From positions 1 through 14,261 of the forward strand of contig JAVVXN010000038.1 in NCBI GenBank assembly GCA_036651575.1: a stretch of 14,261 nucleotides of DNA, written 5' to 3'. The position numbers and the translations under genes are program-made. Under the pieces are notes generated by a model. It worked only from the letters and a program-made list of their open reading frames with translations, ran no database searches and was not told the DNA's origin. Of this stretch, positions 7,919 through 14,239 are shown one piece after another (position 1 is the first letter of the stretch; each line of letters opens with the position of its first letter). Origin of the DNA: JAVWGW01 sp036651575 (lineage in GTDB: Bacteria; Actinomycetota; Coriobacteriia; Coriobacteriales; Eggerthellaceae).

Positions 7919-8188
7919 TTAGATTTTATACATGAACTGAAACACGTCTTCTCGCTGAATGATGATCTGCACACCCAAATCTTCTCCGACACCCTCGAGT
8001 TTTTCCTGGACGGTGTTAAACCCGGTCTCCTCAGCATTCAGGGTTACCAGCATCGTCATCGAAAAGATATTGTCGAGAATCGTTTGGCTAATATCATCGA
8101 TATTGGCCCCGCACTCAGCTAAAACTCGAGAAACCGCCGCAACGATTCCGCTTCTATCCTTACCTAAAACCGATACAACACAACGCAT
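7919..8188 (-). CDS. UPF0237-type ACT-domain protein
   Basis: This 89-residue protein is a single ACT domain covering nearly the whole chain. It begins VVSVLGKDRSGIVAAVSRVLAECGANIDDISQTI, the strand-helix pattern of the UPF0237/GcvR-like family, and ends in a second beta-alpha-beta unit. ACT domains bind small ligands, usually amino acids, and dimerise. UPF0237 members have no settled function and are often paired with a UPF0210 (DUF711) gene. No such partner is visible here, because the next downstream gene is menF after 218 bases. The ATG at 8188 lies 20 bases after the folE stop, with AAAGGA nine bases ahead, so it is probably cotranscribed with folE. A cytoplasmic regulatory or sensor role is inferred. 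Confidence 0.85.
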   Translation of the reverse strand: MRCVVSVLGKDRSGIVAAVSRVLAECGANIDDISQTILDNIFSMTMLVTLNAEETGFNTVQEKLEGVGEDLGVQIIIQREDVFQFMYKI

Positions 8189-8208
8189 AGTAAGTGGTCC
8201 TTTCTTCC

Positions 8209-8778
8209 TTATTTTTGACGTGCGAACATAAGCGAAAGCGCTTCGGAACGCGTCGTTTGGTTACGAGCAAAAATGCCGCGGACGGCACTGGTGGTTGTTT
8301 TGGCCCCGGCTTTTTTCACCCCGCGCATGCTCATGCAGAGGTGTTCTGCTTCAAGCACGACGAGCGCTCCCTGCGGATGCAGCTGCTCGATCAAGGTGTC
8401 GGCAATCTGCGAGGTCAGACGCTCTTGCACTTGGGGTCGCTTCGCAAACACATCGACTAAACGCGCCAGCTTTGAAAGCCCGCAAATGTGCCCGTCGGCC
8501 GCCGGGATATAGGCGATGTGAGCCATGCCGAAAAAAGGCACCAGGTGATGTTCACACATGGAGTAAAAAGGAATGTCGCGAACGAGCACCATTTCTTCAT
8601 GATGCTCGTCAAACGTGGTTTCAAAATGAACCGCGGGATCCTGCGTCATACCCGCAAAGATCTCTTCGTACATTTTCGCCACGCGAGCAGGAGTTTTCTG
8701 CAACCCCTCACGATGGGGATCCTCGCCGATTCCTTCCAGAATCAGCCGTACGCCCTCTTCGATTTTATTGGTATCCAT
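8209..8778 (-). CDS. folE: GTP cyclohydrolase I (type IA)
   Basis: FolE opens GTP to 7,8-dihydroneopterin triphosphate and formate, the entry to tetrahydrofolate and possibly to queuosine-type deazapurines. The 189 residues are normal for the bacterial toroid-forming enzyme. DPHREGLQKTPARVAKMY is at 20-37. The zinc ligands are C75 and H78 in SMCEHH and C148 in EHLCMSMRG. GLSKLARLVDVFAKRPQVQERLT at 100-122 and the C-terminal TTTSAVRG are canonical. The ATG at 8778 follows a purine-rich GGAAGAAGAG. No other folate gene is in the window. It heads a two-gene unit with the ACT-domain protein. An inverted repeat and an extended -10 candidate lie just upstream. Confidence 0.97.
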   Translation of the reverse strand: MDTNKIEEGVRLILEGIGEDPHREGLQKTPARVAKMYEEIFAGMTQDPAVHFETTFDEHHEEMVLVRDIPFYSMCEHHLVPFFGMAHIAYIPAADGHICGLSKLARLVDVFAKRPQVQERLTSQIADTLIEQLHPQGALVVLEAEHLCMSMRGVKKAGAKTTTSAVRGIFARNQTTRSEALSLMFARQK

Positions 8779-8808
8779 ACTCTTCTTCCATCCCTTATCC
8801 GTAGAGCT

Positions 8809-8817
8809 ATCATAACA
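8809..8817 (-). promoter_or_regulatory. Extended -10 promoter candidate for folE
   Basis: The minus strand reads TGT-TATGAT at 8817-8809, an extended -10 (TGn) ending about 30 bases before the folE ATG. The region where a -35 would fall (about 8831-8837, GTTTGT) lies inside an inverted repeat and is a poor match to TTGACA, which an extended -10 can tolerate. Motif-based only. Confidence 0.4.
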
Positions 8818-8820
8818 TGT

Positions 8821-8840
8821 TCGTTTCGAGACAAACGAAG
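8821..8840. repeat. Perfect 7-bp inverted repeat over the folE promoter region, operator-like
   Basis: TTCGTTT (8821-8827) and AAACGAA (8834-8840) are perfect reverse complements around a 6-base centre (CGAGAC). The element sits between the xth stop (8863) and the folE start, just upstream of the candidate -10, so it would cover the -35 and spacer. That position fits an operator. As an RNA hairpin ending xth it would be weak and has no T-run after it. The bound factor is unknown. Confidence 0.4.
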
Positions 8841-8862
8841 GCTCACGAGCGAAACTAAGTTC

Positions 8863-9651
8863 CTACAAATCGATTTCCAAACACACGGGACAGTGGTCGC
8901 TGCCAAACACCTCGGTATAGATGGCCGCCTCTTTGATGCAGGGCGCCAAATGCTTGCTGACGAGGAAGTAGTCGATGCGCCACCCTGCATTATTTGCCCG
9001 TGCATTGAAACGGTAGCTCCACCACGAATACGCATCTTCGGCATAGGGATACTTCTCGCGGAAGGTATCGACAAAACCGGACCGAATCAGCTGCGAAAAT
9101 TTGCCGCGCTCCTGGTCGGAAAATCCGGGATTTCCGCGATTGGGACCCGGATTCTTCAGATCGATCTCATGGTGCGCGACGTTGAAGTCACCACACATGA
9201 TCACCGGCTTTGGTGTCGTTTCGGCAAAGCCTTGGGGCACCGTGCCCGCTTCCAACCCTAAACAGAAATCGCGAAACGCATCATCCCAGGCCATGCGATG
9301 GTCGATACGCGCCAGCTCCCCCTGGGCATTGGGGGTGTAGACATCGACAAACCAAAACTTTGGAAATTCCAGCGCACAGATGCGCCCCTCCAAATCGAGC
9401 TCGGGCACCCCGACTTCATGGATGACCTGCAACGGTTCTTCGCGGGTAAACACCGCCGTACCCGAATACCCCTTGCGTTGCGCATAGCTCCAAAAATCAT
9501 GATAACCAGCCAGATCGAGATCGATCTGGCCTTGTTGCAATTTTGTTTCCTGCAAAGCGACGATATCGGCATCAAAATCCGCGAAGATATCCTCAAAACC
9601 CTTTTTCACCACAGCCCTCAAGCCGTTGACGTTCCACGACACCAGTTTCAC
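8863..9651 (-). CDS. xth: Exodeoxyribonuclease III / AP endonuclease
   Basis: This 262-residue member of the exonuclease III (ExoA) endonuclease/exonuclease/phosphatase superfamily cuts DNA 5' of abasic sites in base-excision repair and trims 3' ends. MKLVSWNVNGLRA opens the protein. QETK carries the metal-binding E35, GDFNVAHHEIDL is the active-site aspartate/asparagine loop, and GFSDQERGKF and WRIDYFLVS follow. GSDHCPV near the end holds the catalytic D252-H253 pair. The start is GTG at 9651, because AAGGAG lies exactly six bases ahead and the protein then begins at the family's usual MKLVSWN. A start at 9696 would add 15 unlike residues and overlap the upstream gene. The AAGGAG overlaps the last base of the HAD gene's TGA, so the two are coupled. 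Confidence 0.96.
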   Translation of the reverse strand: MKLVSWNVNGLRAVVKKGFEDIFADFDADIVALQETKLQQGQIDLDLAGYHDFWSYAQRKGYSGTAVFTREEPLQVIHEVGVPELDLEGRICALEFPKFWFVDVYTPNAQGELARIDHRMAWDDAFRDFCLGLEAGTVPQGFAETTPKPVIMCGDFNVAHHEIDLKNPGPNRGNPGFSDQERGKFSQLIRSGFVDTFREKYPYAEDAYSWWSYRFNARANNAGWRIDYFLVSKHLAPCIKEAAIYTEVFGSDHCPVCLEIDL

Positions 9652-9662
9652 CGTTCGCTCCT

Positions 9663-10361
9663 TCACTTTTTTTCGCGGCCCCAAAAAGCCTGACAACTCA
9701 TTTCGGGAAGTATGAATTTTGCCGCATTCAATTCCTCGAAACTACGGATGGCAAAATCGGCCGTTGCCTCAAGCTGTTCATAGGTACCCGCATCATCGGT
9801 ATCAAACACCCCGACGCTGCGATACCCGCCCGCACGAAGCGTGTGCACCGCATAGAGGGAATCTTCAAATCCCCAGGAAGTTTCCGTGGTGGCACCCATC
9901 ACATCACGCGCCCGATCATAGACAGCTACCTCGCGCTTTGACGCGCCCACATCATCCACCGACACGATGGCATCCAGGCAGTCCATAAATCCGCTGTGCC
10001 GCAGTCCCGCCTGCAAAAAATGCTGGGGGCTCGATGAGGCCACCGCACACGGGATACCGCGTTCGTGCAAACCCTGCACGAACGCGAGCGCTCCCGGACG
10101 AGCGATCGCGTGTGCGGTGTAATAGTCAAGCATCAGTTCGTCGATCATCGCGACAACCGCTGCGGAAGAGGCGGCAAGACCGTAGTGCTCGTGGAAGAAA
10201 ACACCCACCTCGGGAATCGTGAGGGTTGAAATTTTCGCACTCTCAGCGGCGCCCAGCTCCACTTGAGCCCTCCGCGCGAGCTCTTCTTGCGCTTTGGTCC
10301 ACATCCCCGCCGAATCGAGCAGCGTTCCATCACAGTCAAATATCACACCGGAAACCTTCAT
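9663..10361 (-). CDS. HAD-superfamily phosphatase, beta-phosphoglucomutase-like
   Basis: This 232-residue haloacid-dehalogenase-fold hydrolase has the four expected motifs. They are DCDGTLLDS with the nucleophile D9 and acid D11, the ASSSP loop, the lysine in ASKRE, and the metal-binding GFEDSLYAV. A helical cap lies between motifs I and II. This is the layout of the beta-phosphoglucomutase/phosphoglycolate phosphatase subgroup, but the substrate cannot be read from sequence. The start chosen is ATG at 10361 (MKVSGVIFD), with AAAGG five bases before it; an upstream start at 10418 would add 19 unlike residues. It ends 11 bases before xth, which it shares an operon with. A phosphoglycolate role linked to repair of 3' ends is only a guess. 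Confidence 0.9.
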   Translation of the reverse strand: MKVSGVIFDCDGTLLDSAGMWTKAQEELARRAQVELGAAESAKISTLTIPEVGVFFHEHYGLAASSAAVVAMIDELMLDYYTAHAIARPGALAFVQGLHERGIPCAVASSSPQHFLQAGLRHSGFMDCLDAIVSVDDVGASKREVAVYDRARDVMGATTETSWGFEDSLYAVHTLRAGGYRSVGVFDTDDAGTYEQLEATADFAIRSFEELNAAKFILPEMSCQAFWGREKK

Positions 10362-10391
10362 GACAACCTTTCCCGTACCCAAAACTACCCT

Positions 10392-10414
10392 CGCCTGCAC
10401 GTTTCTGGCAGGCG
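10392..10414 (-). repeat. Hairpin in the leader before the HAD gene
   Basis: CGCCTGC (10392-10398) and GCAGGCG (10408-10414) form a perfect 7-bp GC-rich stem with a 9-base loop. The minus-strand continuation GAGGGTAGTTTTGGG has only a short T-run. It lies between the hom terminator and the HAD start, so it is either a backup terminator or a leader structure. I see no convincing promoter in this 127-base gap. Confidence 0.35.
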
Positions 10415-10425
10415 GCAATCGAGCG

Positions 10426-10464
10426 ACAAATAAACAGAGCGACCCTTAAGCAAGAGCCGCTCTG
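10426..10464 (-). terminator. Intrinsic terminator of the lysA-hom operon
   Basis: On the minus strand CAGAGCG (10464-10458) pairs with CGCTCTG (10441-10435). The bases between continue the stem with G-U tolerant pairs to a small loop, giving roughly 12-13 pairs. The stem is followed at once by TTTATTTGT (10434-10426). It lies 25 bases after the hom stop, the right place and polarity. Confidence 0.85.
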
Positions 10465-10488
10465 CACCAATCACGCAATGAAAACGCG

Positions 10489-11778
10489 CTAGTCTTGCAC
10501 GCGAATGACGGAAGGTTCGCTGTTTTCGATGAGCACGCCATCGAGTTCGGCGATATCGGTCAAAACCGCACGGATATTTCTTTCCTTCGCGGTGTGGGTC
10601 ACATAGAGCAGATCGACCGATCCGCTGTCCTTCTTGCCACGCTGCACGACCGAATACACCGACACGCCATGGCGGGCAAACACCTCTGCCGTCGACGCCA
10701 AAACACCGGAACGATCGGCAACGGCAAAGCGCAGGTAATACTTCGTCTTGAGCTCTTCCATCGGAACAAGCGGCAGCGTATCGGTGCACGTGCAACTCAC
10801 CAGAGGAGCGATACCCGCCTGTACGTGGCGGGCGACCTCCAACACATCACCCATAACCGCGCTGGCGGCAGGGCCAGAACCGGCACCTTCGCCGAAGAAC
10901 ATGGTTTCACCCACGGCATCGCCAACGGCGTAGATGGCATTGAATACCCCATTTACCGTAGCGAGGGGATGGGACAGAGGAAGCATAGTGGGATGAACGC
11001 GAACATCGATACCTTCGGCCTTGCGATGCGCATGCGCAAGCAGCTTTACGCAGTAGCCCATGTCGGCGGCATTGGTCAAATCGATCGGGGTGATGTTGCG
11101 AATACCTTCGGCGGGAACGTCATCCAGGGTCACTCGCGAATTGAAGCAGATCGACGCCAGGATGGCGATTTTGGCCGCGGCATCGAGACCATCGACATCG
11201 GCGGTGGGATCGGCTTCGGCAAAGCCCTTCGCCTGCGCTTCCCTCAATGCCTCATCGTAGCTCATGCCGTCATCGGCCATGCGGGAAAGCATATAATTGG
11301 TCGTGCCATTGACAATACCCATGACCGACGAGATTTCGTTGGCGATGAGCGAATGCTTGAGCGGATCGATAATCGGAATGCCGCCGCCGACACTGGCCTC
11401 AAACGCGAGTTCCTTGCCCTTTTCGGCCGCAAGGTTCATGACTTCCTCACCGTGGGTTGCCATGAGCGCCTTGTTGGCGGTAACGACGTTTTTGCCGGCA
11501 TTGAGCGCGTCGACGACCACGTTGCGCGCGATCGTGGTACCCCCGATAAGCTCGATGATGATATCGACGTCGGGGTTGTTGACGACCTCTTTATAATCCT
11601 GCGTGAAAATATCTTCAACGTTGTGTTCAAGCGCCTGTTCGGGATTGCGCGAGCACACCGCTACCAGCTCGATTTCGATGCCGTAATGGCGCTTGAACTC
11701 TGCGCTGTGCTTTTTGATGATTTCGATGCAACCACCACCGACAGTGCCGGTTCCCACCAATCCTAGCTTGACAGTCAT
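10489..11778 (-). CDS. hom: Homoserine dehydrogenase with C-terminal ACT domain
   Basis: This enzyme reduces aspartate semialdehyde to homoserine, the branch leading to threonine, methionine and isoleucine. In the 429 residues the NAD(P) site is GLVGTGTVGGG at 6-16. ANK at 101-103 and GGGIPIIDPLK at 131-141 line the active site. NGTTNYMLSRM is at 157-167, and DVDGLDAAAK at 194-203 supplies the catalytic lysine K203. An ACT domain from about 347 to 425 (YYLRFAVADRSGVL) is the usual site of feedback control by threonine. The ATG at 11778 has AAGGAAGG nearby, 12 bases after the lysA stop, so it is the second gene of a lysA-hom operon. The order couples the lysine and threonine/methionine branches. 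A strong terminator follows. Confidence 0.97.
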   Translation of the reverse strand: MTVKLGLVGTGTVGGGCIEIIKKHSAEFKRHYGIEIELVAVCSRNPEQALEHNVEDIFTQDYKEVVNNPDVDIIIELIGGTTIARNVVVDALNAGKNVVTANKALMATHGEEVMNLAAEKGKELAFEASVGGGIPIIDPLKHSLIANEISSVMGIVNGTTNYMLSRMADDGMSYDEALREAQAKGFAEADPTADVDGLDAAAKIAILASICFNSRVTLDDVPAEGIRNITPIDLTNAADMGYCVKLLAHAHRKAEGIDVRVHPTMLPLSHPLATVNGVFNAIYAVGDAVGETMFFGEGAGSGPAASAVMGDVLEVARHVQAGIAPLVSCTCTDTLPLVPMEELKTKYYLRFAVADRSGVLASTAEVFARHGVSVYSVVQRGKKDSGSVDLLYVTHTAKERNIRAVLTDIAELDGVLIENSEPSVIRVQD

Positions 11779-11790
11779 ATCGTTCCTTCC

Positions 11791-13146
11791 TTACATATCT
11801 CGCTGGAGGAGATCTTCGTATGTTTCGCGACGCGTGGTCACGCGAGCCTGGCCATCTTTCACGAAAACGATCGCGGGACGCGGCTGACCGTTATAATTGC
11901 TGGCCATAGAATAGCAGTACGCGCCGGTACCGAGCACGCAGGCAATATCTCCCAAATCGGGATGCTGCAGCGACATATCGATCACAACCGCATCGCCGCT
12001 TTCGCAGTGCTTGCCGGCAATCGTCACGATTTCGGTACGGGGCTGACCGGCCTTGTTGGCAATCACCGGCTCGTATTCGCTGTGATAGAGCGCCGTGCGG
12101 ATGTTGTCGGACATGCCGCCATCGACCGCCACATATTTGCGGATTCCCGGCAGCGTCTTCAAGATGCCGACGGTATAGAGCGTCACGCCGGCGTTTGCTA
12201 CCAGGCTGCGGCCCGGTTCACACAGAATATGCGGCTGCGCAACGTCGTAGGCGGCACAATACTCGGTGACAGCCGAGCACACGCATTCAGCAAAATCATC
12301 GATGGTGGAAGGCGTGTCTTCGGTGGTGTAGGCAATCCCGAGCCCACCGCCCACATCGAGTTCGGCGATTTCAAAACCGTACTCATCCTTGATGCGGGCA
12401 ATCAGCTTAACCATGACATCGATCGCTTCGCGAAACGAATGCAGAGCAAATATCTGAGAACCGATATGCATATGGAGCCCCGCCAGATGCACATGAGGAG
12501 CTGCCAGGGCATCTTTGACGCAATTGAATGCCCAGTCGTTGCGCATATTGAACCCGAACTTGGAATCCTCGCAACCCGTGCGAATATACTCATGCGTATC
12601 CGCCTCCACACCCGGCGTGATGCGCATAAAAATTTCTTGCGTAACCCCCTGCTCGGCGGCAATTTCGGAAATGCGAGCCAATTCGATGCGGGAATCGACC
12701 ACGATACGACCGACACCGGCAGAAATTGCTTCTTTCAATTCAAGCGGCGTCTTGTTGTTGCCGTGCACCACCACGCGCTCCATCGGAAAGCCCGCAGCAC
12801 GAGCGCAGGCAAGCTCCCCCCCACCGGAAACATCGAGATAGAGACCTTCTTCGGAAACGATACGCGCGACGGCCTTGTTGAGAAACGCCTTGCCGGCATA
12901 GATCACGTCCGAGTTGGCGTAGCGAGCCCGCATCGCACCCACGTACGTTTCCATGCGGTTGCGCAGATCGGCCTCATCATAGACATACAAAGCGGTGCCT
13001 TGCTCATGGGCAAGCTCCACCATGTCGACGCCCCCGATAAACAGGTGATCGTCTTTTACTTCGGCGGTCAAAGGCAGCACGTTGCCCAGATCCATCGTTG
13101 TCAGATTATCCGCCTTCTTAGAAAGATTCGCTGCAGGTAACGACAT
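11791..13146 (-). CDS. lysA: Diaminopimelate decarboxylase
   Basis: This PLP enzyme of alanine-racemase fold type III decarboxylates meso-diaminopimelate to lysine, the last step of lysine synthesis. It has 451 residues from the chosen start. The PLP lysine is K86 in YAGKAFLNK, followed by HMHIGSQI at 226-232, ELDVGGGLGIAY at 262-273 and LCEPGRSLVANAG at 308-320. CESGD at 381-385 supplies the cysteine of the partner active site, and the C-terminal YNGQPRPA is typical. The ATG at 13146 has GAGG about four bases upstream. An earlier start at 13197 would add 17 residues of unlikely sequence, and ATG 13095 lacks a ribosome site but would also keep all domains. It is the first gene of the lysA-hom operon. 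Confidence 0.96.
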   Translation of the reverse strand: MSLPAANLSKKADNLTTMDLGNVLPLTAEVKDDHLFIGGVDMVELAHEQGTALYVYDEADLRNRMETYVGAMRARYANSDVIYAGKAFLNKAVARIVSEEGLYLDVSGGGELACARAAGFPMERVVVHGNNKTPLELKEAISAGVGRIVVDSRIELARISEIAAEQGVTQEIFMRITPGVEADTHEYIRTGCEDSKFGFNMRNDWAFNCVKDALAAPHVHLAGLHMHIGSQIFALHSFREAIDVMVKLIARIKDEYGFEIAELDVGGGLGIAYTTEDTPSTIDDFAECVCSAVTEYCAAYDVAQPHILCEPGRSLVANAGVTLYTVGILKTLPGIRKYVAVDGGMSDNIRTALYHSEYEPVIANKAGQPRTEIVTIAGKHCESGDAVVIDMSLQHPDLGDIACVLGTGAYCYSMASNYNGQPRPAIVFVKDGQARVTTRRETYEDLLQRDM

Positions 13147-13260
13147 GATTCCTCGACTTTCTTTACTTGCTCCCCACGGGAAACAACCCCAACACAAAGC
13201 CCCCCAGCGCCCTCCACGATCATTGGTAAAGCAAACGCGCGCCTTCGGTTGTTCTTATGA

Positions 13261-13269
13261 ATCATACCA
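13261..13269 (-). promoter_or_regulatory. Extended -10 promoter candidate for lysA-hom
   Basis: The minus strand reads TGG-TATGAT at 13269-13261, the same TGn-TATGAT form seen before folE. It would give a leader of roughly 105-110 bases before the lysA ATG. No clear -35 is seen. A second minus-strand hexamer, a perfect TATAAT at 13327-13322, is an alternative with a longer leader of about 170 bases. I found no lysine-riboswitch core in either leader. Confidence 0.4.
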
Positions 13270-13355
13270 GTCTAACATCGGCGCATTTCCAACGGGTAAT
13301 CCACCGCAGAAAAATGTAGGAATTATACACCGCGCGATCCTCCCCTCAGCAAGGA

Positions 13356-13361
13356 TATAAT
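13356..13361 (+). promoter_or_regulatory. -10 box for the MoaE-like/rlmH pair
   Basis: A perfect TATAAT at 13356-13361 lies about 47 bases before the ATG at 13408. The -35 position (about 13333-13338, CGCGAT) does not match the consensus, and no TG extension is present. It stands back-to-back with a minus-strand TATAAT at 13327-13322. Confidence 0.45.
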
Positions 13362-13407
13362 GAACTGCACTATCGTCGCGATAAAAGCTGCAAGCAAAGG
13401 AGTATCT

Positions 13408-13803
13408 ATGGCTTTACCAGAACCCTCGATCGACCAGTGGCTCGCTGAAGCGAAATTGGATCCGCAAGCTGCTCAAATCGGCATGTATCTCACCCACAAC
13501 GGAGTCGTCCGTTTAACTCCAAAAGCACAGGTTCGTGAAGGCGTGGAAGGCCTGGGCGAAGTCGCCGAAGTTGATTTTTCTTACGACAAAGAAGAACTGG
13601 CAAAAGCGGTGGAAGACGCAAAAACGTGGCCCGGTATTTTTTACGTTCGCGTTTGGCTCAATGAAGGCATCCTCAAGGTGGGAGATTCCATCATGTACGT
13701 ATTGATCGGTGGCGACATTCGCCCCCACACCATCGACGCCCTACAAAAGCTTGTCGGTAAAATCAAAACCGAATTGGTGGTTGAAACCGAAATATATGCC
13801 TAA
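13408..13803 (+). CDS. MoaE-like protein, divergent
   Basis: This 131-residue protein looks like the molybdopterin-synthase large subunit fold. THNGVVR at 29-35 matches the strand MoaE proteins use (usually TGAxVxFxGxVR). GIFYVRVWLNEGILKVGDSIMYVLIGG at 76-102 matches the region around HRxGxLxxGE. The helix at 107-123 and the end ELVVETEIY match the final LKxxxPxWKxE strand. The residues MoaE needs are changed: the HR pair is WLN and the WK(K)E lysine is absent. A standard sulfur-transfer role is therefore doubtful. The start is fixed by AAAGGAG (13396-13402) five bases before the ATG; an in-frame ATG at 13360 lies inside the promoter region. It overlaps rlmH by 8 bases. No other molybdenum-cofactor gene is present. 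The fold call is by eye. Confidence 0.6.
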   Translation: MALPEPSIDQWLAEAKLDPQAAQIGMYLTHNGVVRLTPKAQVREGVEGLGEVAEVDFSYDKEELAKAVEDAKTWPGIFYVRVWLNEGILKVGDSIMYVLIGGDIRPHTIDALQKLVGKIKTELVVETEIYA

Positions 13804-14239
13804 GATTTCCATTATTGCTGTCGGCAAGCTGAAAGAACGTTTCTGGAAAGAAGCGTGCGACGAATACCTGAAGCGGCTACAAGCCTACGCCAAAGTTGCC
13901 GTACGCGAAATCCCCGACAGCGCGCCCGCCCGAGAAGAAGCGGCGATTCTTGCCGCTCTTCCGAGCGACGCCCATACCATCTTGCTCGATATCGGAGGAA
14001 AAGAAACCTCCAGTCAAGCCCTGTCCGCCAAACTCGACGCGCTCGCGCTCGGCGGCATCTCGCACGTGGCCTTCGTCATCGGAGGCAGCGACGGCGTCAC
14101 GTCGGCGGTCAAAGCCGCCGCCCAAGAACGCCTCAGCTTCGGCCCGATCACGCTGCCCCACAACCTCGCGCGCGTCGTCTTGCTTGAGCAAGTATATCGC
14201 GCCTACAAAATCAGCCGCGGCGAACCCTACCACAAGTAA
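13796..14239 (+). CDS. rlmH: 23S rRNA (pseudouridine-1915-N3) methyltransferase
   Basis: RlmH is a SPOUT-class, knotted-fold enzyme that methylates pseudouridine 1915 in helix 69 of 23S rRNA, using S-adenosylmethionine on assembled 70S ribosomes. The 147 residues begin MPKISIIAVGKLKERFWKEACDEYLKRL, typical of the family. LLDIGGKETSSQ at 63-74 and FVIGGSDG at 93-100 form the cofactor knot. LPHNLARVVLLEQVYRAYKISRGEPYHK is the conserved carboxyl end, and the C-terminal YHK confirms completeness. The chain is slightly shorter than the usual 155-160. The ATG at 13796 lies inside the end of the MoaE-like gene with no strong Shine-Dalgarno, so translation probably depends on the upstream gene. Confidence 0.97.
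   Translation: MPKISIIAVGKLKERFWKEACDEYLKRLQAYAKVAVREIPDSAPAREEAAILAALPSDAHTILLDIGGKETSSQALSAKLDALALGGISHVAFVIGGSDGVTSAVKAAAQERLSFGPITLPHNLARVVLLEQVYRAYKISRGEPYHK

Noticed and set aside
7789..8037. Minus-strand frame across the ACT gene end and the intergenic gap
   Set aside because: It overlaps the well-supported ACT protein in another frame, and its product has no recognisable character.
10495..11766. Long plus-strand open frame (about 423 codons) opposite hom
   Set aside because: Its translation is rich in H, R and I with no recognisable motif. It is a mirror of the homoserine dehydrogenase reading, a common effect of GC-rich codon use.
11962..13140. Long plus-strand open frame (about 392 codons) opposite lysA
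   Set aside because: Same effect. No ribosome site and no family resemblance, while the minus strand carries complete lysA motifs.
13147..13330. Lysine riboswitch upstream of lysA
   Set aside because: The leader lacks the early GAGG-type core and other L-box landmarks I could check by eye. CCGAAGG alone is not enough. A covariance scan would settle it.
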